Origin: Sphingopyxis sp. Root154
Lineage (GTDB): Bacteria > Pseudomonadota > Alphaproteobacteria > Sphingomonadales > Sphingomonadaceae
NCBI RefSeq assembly: GCF_001427105.1
Contig: NZ_LMGI01000002.1
Coordinates: 717,974 to 781,973 of the forward strand
Length of the DNA: 64,000 nt
Reading direction: 5' to 3'
Position numbers and translations under genes: made by a program. The notes below the pieces were generated by a model. That model saw nothing but the letters and a program-made list of their open reading frames with translations, was not told where the DNA came from and ran no database searches. Below, in pieces: positions 1 to 8,932 of the stretch; position 1 is the first letter of the stretch; each line of letters opens with the position of its first letter.

Positions 1-40
1 GTTCGATCGGCTATCTGACCACGATACTCCGAGGTGCACA

Positions 41-1213
41 TTACGCTTGCGATCCCATCCGCGCGATTGCTCCGAGAAAGGACGGCCATGTGCGGCTTTT
101 CTCGACCCGACGAAGCAGGCCGGCAAAGTCGGGATCGCCGCGGCGCGCGCGCATGAAATCCTCGTGCGTTCGCCGGTCGACAAAGGTGAGATCGGCGTAG
201 GCTCCGAGGCAGCCGAGGTGCCGGTCGCCGATATCGCTGCCAGGATTTTTGGGGCGCGACTGGCGAAAGCGGCGCAGCCCTCGCTCGATGCGCCAGCTCG
301 GAAGCCGATCCAAAGTCGCGCAGTGGCGAAATTCCGAAAGATCTGGCGGCAAATATTCCGCGATTGTTTCGACGCGCGAACGAAATTCGAGCAAATCGAT
401 GATGTCGGCCATCGGTCGCTCGGGGTCTAGGTCGGATGGATCGAGGCCCCTGCGGAGAAGATCGTCGCGCACGACATTTCGCGACGCCGGGTCGAGGTGC
501 GAGGCCTCGGCGACGACATGGTGCATGAATTCCGCGGCGAGCGCTTCAGGGTCGGCGACATTGCCGTCGTGACGTAGTGCGATGTCGCTGCCCAGTGCTG
601 CCTTCATTTTCTCGAACTCACCCAACATATCGCCTGATCGGCGAAGCGAGCCACCCAAAAACTCCTTGAGCTTACGCTTTCCCACGTTCGGCAATGTGCC
701 TTGGACCACCGCGGCGATTGCGCTCGACCGCTGCGCCCGCGCCGTGAATTGCTCGCGCAGGATCGGCCAGAATTGCTCATATCCGGCCAGAAGGTCTGCG
801 CCGCTCCGGAATATGATCGCGTCACGGACGACACGATCGCGAGCCTCGGCCGCCGGCGCGGACGGATCATCGGCAATGGCGCAAAGTTCCGTGACCAAAA
901 GATCGCAAATCGACCCCGGTCCGGGTCCGACATGGCAGGCGATTGAGGCGAGAACCGGCCGCGCCTGCAGCCATGCGACCCGGCGGATGACGACAGCATC
1001 GTTGCCGTGCGAAAGCAGTTCCTCGAGATGATGTAACGACAGAAGGAAAACAGCACCTGCCGCCTCCATCGCCTTTTCGACGCGTACCGCTTCGGCGCGC
1101 CGCGTCCGGTCGCCCGAGGAGGCGTCACGCACCAGGTTGCCGAGCAGCGCAGTGTCCGCGGCAACGGCGAACGGCCGAGCGAGAATGTCGGCCCGAACGC
1201 TAGTTTCGCCCAA
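41..1213 (-). CDS. PIN-like domain protein, putative nuclease, divergent from the SIR2 gene
   Basis: A 390-residue protein that I do not recognise with certainty. The N-terminus has a hydrophobic strand ending in D20 followed by TALLGNLV. The C-terminus carries acidic residues in a PIN-like arrangement (D327, D330, then YAD at 339-341 and VDRR at 345-348). Such spaced Asp residues are typical of metal-dependent PIN-like nucleases; nuclease activity is inferred. The start is a TTG directly downstream of an in-frame stop at 1217-1219, and no good ribosome binding site is visible, so the true start is uncertain. It is transcribed away from the SIR2 gene across a ~210 bp intergenic gap, which suggests a divergent defence pair. 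Confidence 0.6.
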   Translation of the reverse strand: MGETSVRADILARPFAVAADTALLGNLVRDASSGDRTRRAEAVRVEKAMEAAGAVFLLSLHHLEELLSHGNDAVVIRRVAWLQARPVLASIACHVGPGPGSICDLLVTELCAIADDPSAPAAEARDRVVRDAIIFRSGADLLAGYEQFWPILREQFTARAQRSSAIAAVVQGTLPNVGKRKLKEFLGGSLRRSGDMLGEFEKMKAALGSDIALRHDGNVADPEALAAEFMHHVVAEASHLDPASRNVVRDDLLRRGLDPSDLDPERPMADIIDLLEFRSRVETIAEYLPPDLSEFRHCATLDRLPSWRIERGLRRFRQSRPKNPGSDIGDRHLGCLGAYADLTFVDRRTHEDFMRARRGDPDFAGLLRRVEKSRTWPSFLGAIARMGSQA

Positions 1214-1427
1214 TCGCTATCGCCCGAGATCAGACGCAAGAATCGATACCATCATGTCGGTCTTTATCCTGCGGCAATGAGAACCGAAAGCGGTCGCTAA
1301 TTTGGTCAGCTGAACCGGGCCATCGACAAAATGATACACCCGTCTCCCACCCCGGCTCCCCTTCATGTCGCCTTGACCTTTTTCAGGTGGTAGACAGTCT
1401 GCCCGTCCTCCATCGCCGAGATAGAAA

Positions 1428-4400
1428 TTGTCACTTCGCTTTTCCGAAACGGGTCCCGAATTTCCGGGCGAACTCGTCAACAGTTTGCTCGCAGGAGATG
1501 TCGTGTTTCTTTGCGGCACGGGCATCAGCGCCCCGCAGCTCCCCGATTTCAGGACGCTTGTGGACAGGATTTACGAACGGCTGGGCGTCGAGAAATCTCC
1601 GTCGCAAGCGCTCGCCTATGACCGAGAACGGTTCGAAGAGGTCCTTGGTTCTCTTTCGCGCGATCTCGCCAACCCTTCCGAGATGCTCGATGCCGCCGCC
1701 GCCCTGCTGACAGTCCCTGCCGAGCCGGACCTCGGGCAGGTCGGCACGATCGCGCGTCTTTCGCGCGATCTCAGTAACCGAGTGCTGGTGGTCACGACGA
1801 ACTTTGACACACTCCTTGAGCGGGCGCTTCACCAAAGCGATCCGCAACTCGACGCCGCCTCGATTAGCTTCGCCGGACAGGCCCTCCCGCCGCCTGGCGG
1901 AGCAGACTTTTCTGGAATCATCCATATCCACGGGCGGCTCGTCGATCCGGAATTAGCGCTCGGGGCAACCCCACTCGTCCTCACAAGCTCGGACTATGGC
2001 GATGCCTATATGCGATCGGGTTGGGCCTCACGCTTCCTGTTCGATCTTGCCCGCTGCAAGACGATCGTTCTTGTCGGCTACAGCGCGAACGACGCGCCGG
2101 TTCGCTACTTCCTCAACGTACTCGAGGCTGACCGTTCCCGCTTTCCCGACTTGCGACGCATTTACGCCTTCGATTCCTATGAAGTAAATTCGGAACAAGC
2201 AGAATTGCCATGGGGCACCGTCGCCGTCACCCCGATCGCTTATTGCTGCTTCGATCCGGTAACCGGCGTTCGAAACCACTCACCGCTCTGGAACGACCTG
2301 CGCGAACTCGCCGACCTCGCAGAGAGGCCGAAAGCGACGCGCGAGGCGCGGGCCCGGCGCATTATGAGCGAACCGAGTATCGACGCTACCGATGCTGACC
2401 TGCGCGAACTGCGCTGGCTCTTCACCGAAACTGGCGACCTCATTCCAACCGCGATCGGCGCGATCGTCGACGCCCGCTGGTTTGACGTACTTGCAGATAA
2501 TCAGTTCTGGCGGGAAGAAGATGCTCGCTGGGCGATCCCCGCCTGGATCGCGCGTGATTTCGCGCGGCCCGAAAGACTGGCCTTGGCGGCCGTCTGGCAG
2601 TCCAAGCTCGGACCCACCTTCAATACCAGTCTCGAGGGCCGGCTGCGGCAGGCTGGCGAGCTCACACCCTTCTATCGTAAAGCATGGCGCCTCATCCTTG
2701 CCGGCAATAGCGCACCCCGGGGCGACGATGACGGTGCCTTCGCAATAGAGGAACGGATCAAGTCGGGCCTCATTCTGGCTTCCGATCTTCGCGCCGCGAT
2801 CGATTGGCTCATCCCCCGTCCGACCTTGCGGCCGCGGCGGCCGCTCGAAACGGGCGACGCAGAGGAGGCAGGTGAACCGACGCGGTTCGCCGACGTGATC
2901 TGGGCAGATTTCAGCGTGCCCGAAGCCTACCATGCGCAAGAGATCATCAATCTCCTCAAGGTATTGCCCGACCGGGCAGATGAGATTCTCGATATCGCTA
3001 CCGGCGCCCTTGCGCGGGCTACGGCCGAAGCCGCCGATTTCGAAGAAATCGCAGAAGACTATGACACCAGCGACTTTGCCGTGCCGTCGATCGAAGATCA
3101 TGAGCAGAATGAACATCACAACAGTACGCCCTTCCTGATCCGGGCGCTGGTCGATGCCTATGACCGCACGGCCGCCGATGCGCCGGAATATGCGAAAACG
3201 ATGCACGCGCGCTGGTGGCGGATGCCCGGGCGTCTCGGTAAGCGGCTCACCCTGCACGCGCTTCGCGACAAGAGGACCGCGACCGGAGACGAGGCCTTCG
3301 ACGCCATCCTCGCGCTCGATGACGGAGATTTCTGGTCGATCCGGCGTGAGATCGCCCTTCTCCTTGAGCATCGCGCAGCGGACGCCAGCCCGGCCTTTCG
3401 CGCCACAGTCGAGACGCGTATCATCGAGACTGGCGAGGCCTATTATAAGCGCTACACCGTGGAAGAAGGCCAAGCGGACTGGCGCCAACATGCGCGCGAT
3501 ACCGAGGTTCGCTTGCGCCTGACGGCGCTCGACACTGCCGGAGTGCTGTCGCCGGAGGGCAAGACCGAACTCGACGCGATCCGCGCGCGCTATGAGTATC
3601 TCGACCGCGAGATCGAGGACCGGGATTATTTCCACAGCTATAGCAGCGGCGTTCGAATGGTGGTCGGCGACACAGAGCCGATTGTCGAGGCCGCGCCCGA
3701 CGACAGGCTCGAAGTCGTCCACAAGCTTGTCCAGAGCCACGATATCGAGCGTCAGCAGGGGTGGCACGCGTACTGTCGATCAGACCCGCGCGGCGCGTAT
3801 CAAACGCTTGCCGCGGCAGACTTCAGCGAACCGAACCTCAAACTCTGGAATGTCCTCCTCGCCGCCCTCAGTTTCAGCGATAAGACCGAAGCGGAGAAGC
3901 GGGCCGACGTCATCGTCGACGCCATGGGCACGCTTTGGGCGGCCGAGCCGGCGCAGATCGCGCTGCTCGCGCAAGCACTGGCTGACGTCCTATATTTCGG
4001 CCCGCGCGACCGGATCGCCAATCTCGAGGATTGGTGCGACCGGATCTGGAATGCGCTTCAAGCCACCGAGGAGGATGCGGACTTCAGCGGCGACGTCCAT
4101 AGCATGGCGATCAACCGGGGGTCGGGCCGTCTCGCGCAGGCGCTGCTCCGCGAGCTGAGCAGTTCGATCGAAGCGGGCTCGGACCTTCTCCCACGGCAGA
4201 TGGAAAGATTGCGGTCGCTCGCCTCTGCGCCGGGCGGCGCCGGCACCTTCGCACGCGTCATTTTTGCCGAGAGCATTGCCTATCTGCTCAGGACGATCAG
4301 GCCTCTGGTCGAGACCGACCTTGCGCCGAGGATGGAAGGTCCGTCGGACGAAGCGCAAGTGCTGCGCCGAGTCATGATAGCCTATGGTTCCGTGACACCC

Positions 4401-5039
4401 GAGATCAGCATGCTGATCCCCGATATCATCGAACTCGCGGTGGAAGAAAGCGCCCCTTCTGGTCATGCTGGCGAGTCAATTGCCGCGCAGTTCGTCCGAC
4501 CCGCGATCGCACAGCTTCGCGCGGACGAGACCCATCAATGGGGGATCGACGCCCCGCGAGCCGCGCGCATGCTGCGGCGCGCGCCCGACATGGTCAGGAC
4601 CGGCGCGCTGTCGGTTCTCGGCACTTGGATGAAAGCCGATGACGCCGGCCCCGAAGCCGGCTGGGACGGAATGGCCGAGCCATTCTTCCAACGCATTTGG
4701 CCCAAAGAGTCCAAATATGTCGTGGAAGCCCAGAATCAGCATCTCATTGCGATCGCGGTAGGTGCGGGCGGCCGTTTCCCGGTCGCGCTGAGGCGCCTGC
4801 GCTGGTATTTTAAGCCTGTCCGCGATCGACGTCCGAGCCTCCACGCCATCAAGGCCAGCACTGCGCCCGAGGCATATCCGCACGAGACGCTTGACCTACT
4901 GTGGACGTTGATCGGCCCTGCCGGCCCCACAGGATATGATCTCGCCGACCTGCTCGACCGCATCAAGGCCGCGGAACCGGGGCTCGAAGTCGATCGCCGT
5001 CTCCAATCGTTAGACCAACGCGCGTTCCGGTTCAGCTAG
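1428..5039 (+). CDS. SIR2-like (defence-associated sirtuin type) large protein
   Basis: A 1203-residue protein with an N-terminal SIR2 fold (about residues 20-240) and a long C-terminal region without a domain I recognise, apparently mostly helical. SIR2 landmarks are GTGIS at 30-34, TTNFD at 123-127 with N125, HIHG at 166-169 with the likely catalytic H168, and GYSAND at 217-222. Large single proteins of this build (DSR1/DSR2-type and other SIR2 effectors) deplete NAD+ during phage infection in abortive defence; this role is inferred here. The start is TTG at 1428: an in-frame stop lies two codons upstream and no ATG precedes the nucleotide-binding strand. Neighbouring genes are also defence- or toxin-like. 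Confidence 0.82.
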   Translation: MSLRFSETGPEFPGELVNSLLAGDVVFLCGTGISAPQLPDFRTLVDRIYERLGVEKSPSQALAYDRERFEEVLGSLSRDLANPSEMLDAAAALLTVPAEPDLGQVGTIARLSRDLSNRVLVVTTNFDTLLERALHQSDPQLDAASISFAGQALPPPGGADFSGIIHIHGRLVDPELALGATPLVLTSSDYGDAYMRSGWASRFLFDLARCKTIVLVGYSANDAPVRYFLNVLEADRSRFPDLRRIYAFDSYEVNSEQAELPWGTVAVTPIAYCCFDPVTGVRNHSPLWNDLRELADLAERPKATREARARRIMSEPSIDATDADLRELRWLFTETGDLIPTAIGAIVDARWFDVLADNQFWREEDARWAIPAWIARDFARPERLALAAVWQSKLGPTFNTSLEGRLRQAGELTPFYRKAWRLILAGNSAPRGDDDGAFAIEERIKSGLILASDLRAAIDWLIPRPTLRPRRPLETGDAEEAGEPTRFADVIWADFSVPEAYHAQEIINLLKVLPDRADEILDIATGALARATAEAADFEEIAEDYDTSDFAVPSIEDHEQNEHHNSTPFLIRALVDAYDRTAADAPEYAKTMHARWWRMPGRLGKRLTLHALRDKRTATGDEAFDAILALDDGDFWSIRREIALLLEHRAADASPAFRATVETRIIETGEAYYKRYTVEEGQADWRQHARDTEVRLRLTALDTAGVLSPEGKTELDAIRARYEYLDREIEDRDYFHSYSSGVRMVVGDTEPIVEAAPDDRLEVVHKLVQSHDIERQQGWHAYCRSDPRGAYQTLAAADFSEPNLKLWNVLLAALSFSDKTEAEKRADVIVDAMGTLWAAEPAQIALLAQALADVLYFGPRDRIANLEDWCDRIWNALQATEEDADFSGDVHSMAINRGSGRLAQALLRELSSSIEAGSDLLPRQMERLRSLASAPGGAGTFARVIFAESIAYLLRTIRPLVETDLAPRMEGPSDEAQVLRRVMIAYGSVTPEISMLIPDIIELAVEESAPSGHAGESIAAQFVRPAIAQLRADETHQWGIDAPRAARMLRRAPDMVRTGALSVLGTWMKADDAGPEAGWDGMAEPFFQRIWPKESKYVVEAQNQHLIAIAVGAGGRFPVALRRLRWYFKPVRDRRPSLHAIKASTAPEAYPHETLDLLWTLIGPAGPTGYDLADLLDRIKAAEPGLEVDRRLQSLDQRAFRFS

Positions 5040-5118
5040 CAATGACACGACTCGACATTTAGATTCCGCAATCCGCGCCACTAACGTTTGAAAGTGTAAT
5101 GGTGAGCAAACCAACACA

Positions 5119-5601
5119 TCAAAACGTCCAATCCTCTTCTTCGATGAGGTCAAGAAGCTCGATCACCCGTACCCCTTCGGCGGCGCAGACGACCGGAATG
5201 TTCGGTCTGGCCAGCGAGCCGCCTTTTTCCTGCGATATGACTGTTAACGCCGGATTGCCCGCCAGAGCCTGCGCGATCACAAATGGATCGCCGCCGGATT
5301 TTCCCTTCTTGGTGTCAACAAGCCGCGGATAGTTTTGCATCAGGCGGATGACATGACTTTGAACGTCCTCGTCGATCTCCAAAAAAAGCGTCTCTTTGCG
5401 GTCCTTCGCCCAAGCGAAGACCTCGTCATCTTTCTTCTCAAGTTCGTGATATACCTCGATGGTCGCGATCAGACGGCTATCGTCGATCAACCCGTCAAGA
5501 GCAGCCCATAAACCGGCGAAGCGGCGAGGAGGATAGGCTCGTCTCCAAGCGTGGAGCAGGGCACTGGTGTCGATACTGTAGACCACGCCCCCCGCAGTCA
5601 T
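5119..5601 (-). CDS. DUF4411 family PIN-domain protein, putative toxin
   Basis: A 160-residue protein opening with VVYSIDTSALL, the signature start of DUF4411/PIN-fold proteins. Putative metal-binding acidic residues are D11, E49, D105 (in GGDPFVIAQA) and E125. PIN domains are usually RNases, and in this family they act as toxins or effectors; activity here is inferred. Its ATG shares one base with the stop of the upstream XRE/ImmA-IrrE gene (TGATG), so the two are translationally coupled. This pairing of a Zn-peptidase/HTH protein with a PIN protein is a known toxin-antitoxin-like arrangement. Confidence 0.8.
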   Translation of the reverse strand: MTAGGVVYSIDTSALLHAWRRAYPPRRFAGLWAALDGLIDDSRLIATIEVYHELEKKDDEVFAWAKDRKETLFLEIDEDVQSHVIRLMQNYPRLVDTKKGKSGGDPFVIAQALAGNPALTVISQEKGGSLARPNIPVVCAAEGVRVIELLDLIEEEDWTF

Positions 5602-6794
5602 CAGTTATAACCCAACTGTCGTTCGATGCCGGATATATGCCGAACCTTGACGCCGAGATATCCTGAAACGTCGGATAAGGTCATGCGATCTTGATGATAA
5701 TTGTCGAGGATAATCCGTATCAAGGGCCGACCGACATTTGCCACCGTTTCCACCGGCATGTTTCGGGGAATATCTTTATCACCGTTCTGCTCTTTTTGTC
5801 GCAGTTTGGCTTGTTGATATTCCGCAGCATATTGGTCACGCTTTCGCCGGTAGAACGCGTCCGTGGCCAGGCCGAATGTCAAGAGGCGACGGACAATGGC
5901 TTCACGCGATACCCCATATGTATGGGCAAGCGCCTTTATGGTCTCGTCGGTCCACTCGTGCCTGCCCAGTCCTTGGGCAGCAACTAGCGGCTCGTTCAGG
6001 AACTGGAGGCGAGGCATCAAAGTCGCGGCAGCAACTTGGTTACAAAAAACTTCGATCCGCTCGTTCTTCTGCGATCTGCTTCCTGGTCGATCCAAGTCAG
6101 AAACGCCGCTTTGATGCAGCATCAAATGCGCCAGTTCGTGCAAGAGGCTGAACGTCCGACGAGCGTACACATCCTTTCGATTGACGACCATAAAAGGCAG
6201 CGTCTCCGCCCAATAGGCAAAGCCCGATGCTTCATCGCTTTCGACCTGCGTTGCCTGGAAAACTAGCACGCCCGCGTCTTCAATCCGCGTACGCCACGCA
6301 CGGAAGGATGCTAGCGGATCGCGCCAAGACGACTGCAGATCATACGTGACCTGGAGTTGTCGCCTGATCTCCATGCCCAGGTCGTCAACTTTAGCCGAGA
6401 GCGCGGTGGCTAAGGCAAACTTCGGTGCCTCCTCGCCGGTTTCGTTAAGCAGTTCCAACGCTAGCGTGCGTTTTTCATGAGCTTTGCGAATTTCTAGCGT
6501 GAGTGCCGGCGAGAAATGCGGGGCGCCGAGATCCGGTAGCCGACGAAAATCATGCATCGGCTGGAACGACACGGGCGGATCCGGGAGATAAAACACTGCC
6601 AAGGGGCGCCTGAAGAGCGTCGACATTTTGCGCAGTTGAGGAATGGACGGTTGGTCCGTGCCAGCCTCCCATGATTGCAGCTTCTCGGGGTCGACGGAGA
6701 GTTTCTGGGCAGCAACGTCGACTTCATAGCCCGCAGATTCACGCGCCCAAAGAAGGACCGAAGGGGTAATTGCCGCCTTGATGCGCTTCGTCAT
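5601..6794 (-). CDS. XRE-family regulator fused to ImmA/IrrE metallo-endopeptidase domain
   Basis: A 397-residue protein. Residues about 8-60 form an XRE-type helix-turn-helix (KLSVDPEKLQSWE, then QPSIPQLRKMS). A FRRPLAVFYLPDPP linker typical of the family follows, then an ImmA/IrrE peptidase domain with zinc motif HELAH at 219-223. Such proteins act as DNA-binding regulators and proteases that cleave repressors, or as antitoxins. It lies directly upstream of, and overlaps by one base, the DUF4411 PIN gene, so a two-gene module with autoregulation is likely. The family call is firm; the antitoxin role is inference. Confidence 0.88.
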   Translation of the reverse strand: MTKRIKAAITPSVLLWARESAGYEVDVAAQKLSVDPEKLQSWEAGTDQPSIPQLRKMSTLFRRPLAVFYLPDPPVSFQPMHDFRRLPDLGAPHFSPALTLEIRKAHEKRTLALELLNETGEEAPKFALATALSAKVDDLGMEIRRQLQVTYDLQSSWRDPLASFRAWRTRIEDAGVLVFQATQVESDEASGFAYWAETLPFMVVNRKDVYARRTFSLLHELAHLMLHQSGVSDLDRPGSRSQKNERIEVFCNQVAAATLMPRLQFLNEPLVAAQGLGRHEWTDETIKALAHTYGVSREAIVRRLLTFGLATDAFYRRKRDQYAAEYQQAKLRQKEQNGDKDIPRNMPVETVANVGRPLIRIILDNYHQDRMTLSDVSGYLGVKVRHISGIERQLGYN

Positions 6795-6940
6795 AGCCCC
6801 TTATCGCAACCGCAGGCGCAGCTTTACCGCGCCGCTCCGGGCGATCCCCGAGACAGGAATGGCGATGATCAATGACATAGTCAATTCTCGCACACTTGGG
6901 TTTAGAAAAGCAATGCTTCTACCCTGCCACCTAGGTGGGT

Positions 6941-8380
6941 TCAGCCCAGTAGTAGCTCGGAATCGATTCTAAGCGGGTCCAGGTAGTGCGGGTATTTTGC
7001 GACAATCCGCAGAATACGCCTGAGCGTATCAAGCGCCACCCGCCGCGCGGCGGCAAGATCTACCTCAACGTTAGGCCGGTTCCTCCCCCGCGATCCGTGC
7101 ACGATGCGCGAACGAAGGTCATAAGTTTGCCCGATCGCCTTGCGAACGGCATCCCCCGTCCCAGGGGTCTCCAAGTTTGCGAGCGCCGCGGCACGCATCT
7201 TGAGCTTGTAATTGATCGCCTCGCCGGCACGGTCGCCGAGCAATATTTCGAGTGCAATGGTCGAATCGAGAATGGCATCGGACACATCGGACCGGATCAT
7301 CGCGCTGTTCATTCGGCGTAGTGCTAGCGCGAAACGCTCGTCTTGGATCGATCGCAACCGCCCAAGATCAGCGGCGACCTCGTGCATCGTATCGCGCGTC
7401 ACCACGGGAATTTCGTCGCGCATCCATCCGTAGTTGTCGAACTCCTCGGGATAGCGGCGCGCCCCTGCCGCAAAAACTTCGGGAGGCGCGTCCGAATGGA
7501 AATGGGTCCAGCCCCGCGCGACCCGGAGTTCCTGCGCGAAGCCGGTCGAGACGCCGGTTACCAAGCGTAAGGCGCCGAACAATTCCTCAATCTTTTCGCG
7601 AAGGGGAGGCGTATGCGCGGCGAGATCGTGTATAACGGCGATCCAGCTCTGGTTCGGCCAATGCCAACCCGTCAAGACGAACGCATGGGTCGCCGCCGAG
7701 ACGACCCCGTCGTGACCGTTCGCGGCGTAGCTCTTAGCGGCCCAGCGCGCGCGCTGCAGCGCATCGCTCATACGGATCACGTAAGAGTCGGGCGCAAGGC
7801 GGATGCGGTCGAAATCAAATTTCACCAGTGCAATCGGTATGATGTTGGTGACGCGGAGCTGGTCGTCGAAAAGGCCATAGATGAAGGGTTTCATTATCGC
7901 GCGCCGCTTGCGAGAATCGCACGCGACCTCGCCATAGCGCTGGAAGAAGCGGTTCGCGGCATGCGCCAGTTGCAGTTCGATCTGGACGCGCGTCAGGTCG
8001 AAGGAAATGCCGCCCTCGGCGGGGGGCTCCGGCGCATAGTTCATCGAACAGCCAGGATTGGTGCGGATGAAATCAATAAGCGCGTCTACCTCGGCAAAGC
8101 GGCCGGGTTCAAACCGCGGACGGTGAAAAGGATTAGTGCTGTCGGACTCGCGTTCGAGGAGATCAGCATATTGTAAGCCGCCATCGCTGTCCCAGCTATT
8201 GCCTCCCGACAACGCGGGCATGCCGTTGGCGCGATGATCTAGCTTCGGATGGTTCCGTTTGCCGCGCGGTTTCTTTCCCGCGGCAAGCTCGACGTGGATC
8301 GCCGCGACCGTCGCCTCGAAAGCGGCCGAGAAATGGTCGACGAGCTTTTGTGCGATGGTAAAGTCGGAACTCCCGGTCAT
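6941..8380 (-). CDS. Protein with C-terminal Apea-like HEPN domain
   Basis: About 479 residues from ATG at 8380; a GTG at 8416 would add 12 residues but has no better ribosome binding site. The last ~110 residues look like an Apea-like HEPN domain: LDSTIALEILLGD, then KLKMRAAALA, then YDLRSRIVHG, which contains the R-x4-H RNase motif (RSRIVH). The N-terminal ~350 residues are unrecognised. HEPN domains with this motif are usually RNases in defence or toxin systems. It stands alone, with a 145 bp gap to the XRE gene, inside the accessory block. An anti-phage role is inference. Confidence 0.7.
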   Translation of the reverse strand: MTGSSDFTIAQKLVDHFSAAFEATVAAIHVELAAGKKPRGKRNHPKLDHRANGMPALSGGNSWDSDGGLQYADLLERESDSTNPFHRPRFEPGRFAEVDALIDFIRTNPGCSMNYAPEPPAEGGISFDLTRVQIELQLAHAANRFFQRYGEVACDSRKRRAIMKPFIYGLFDDQLRVTNIIPIALVKFDFDRIRLAPDSYVIRMSDALQRARWAAKSYAANGHDGVVSAATHAFVLTGWHWPNQSWIAVIHDLAAHTPPLREKIEELFGALRLVTGVSTGFAQELRVARGWTHFHSDAPPEVFAAGARRYPEEFDNYGWMRDEIPVVTRDTMHEVAADLGRLRSIQDERFALALRRMNSAMIRSDVSDAILDSTIALEILLGDRAGEAINYKLKMRAAALANLETPGTGDAVRKAIGQTYDLRSRIVHGSRGRNRPNVEVDLAAARRVALDTLRRILRIVAKYPHYLDPLRIDSELLLG

Positions 8381-8584
8381 GGCCCCATGTTCGATGCTGC
8401 GGTGTTGTAGCGCCACTCATTTCTTTCGTAGGTAACGCCAATGCCGCACCGGAGCGGAGGATCAGTCCGTGACGAGGCCGATAAAAGCATAGGGACCTTT
8501 CCAGCTCAAGGTGTCGCGGCCGATCTGCAGGCAGCGAGAGCGATTGCGGTTCTCAAGCTACATGCGGATCGCCTCGTCATCCCG

Positions 8585-8824
8585 CTAGGCAAGTCCAACG
8601 AGAAAGCGGGCGCCGAGCGCGGTCAGATGGAGCTCTTCCACGTCCTTCCCAACCGGACTGTGCGCATTACTTGACCCGACTATGCGAATATAGCGACGGC
8701 GGGAAAGCCGCTCGATCGCTTCCCAAATTTCGTCCTCACTCGCCTCCGGCACCGACGGCATTCCGATTGACTGGCCGCGAGCCGTTTCGAGGTGCTTCAA
8801 TATAGTAAGGTCGATCTCATTCAT
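8585..8824 (-). CDS. Small winged-helix-like protein
   Basis: A 79-residue protein. The pattern ILKHLETA, DEIWEAIERLSRRRYIRIVG and LHLTALGARFL resembles a small winged helix: three helices, then a beta hairpin, then the LT-xxG-xxFL ending common in such domains. No partner or ligand is evident. It lies between the HEPN-domain gene and the CxxC protein on the same strand, so it could be a local regulator. The family is only suggested by the pattern, but the reading frame and composition look genuine. Confidence 0.5.
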   Translation of the reverse strand: MNEIDLTILKHLETARGQSIGMPSVPEASEDEIWEAIERLSRRRYIRIVGSSNAHSPVGKDVEELHLTALGARFLVGLA

Positions 8825-8932
8825 TCGCGAAATGCCCCTGCTGTCGGCGGTCGCGTCGTCCGGTGACAGCCGCGGCTCGACTTGGCGCTGTAAGTTCTTA
8901 TTTTCGAGGTGGGCGTGGCAACAACTGTAGGA

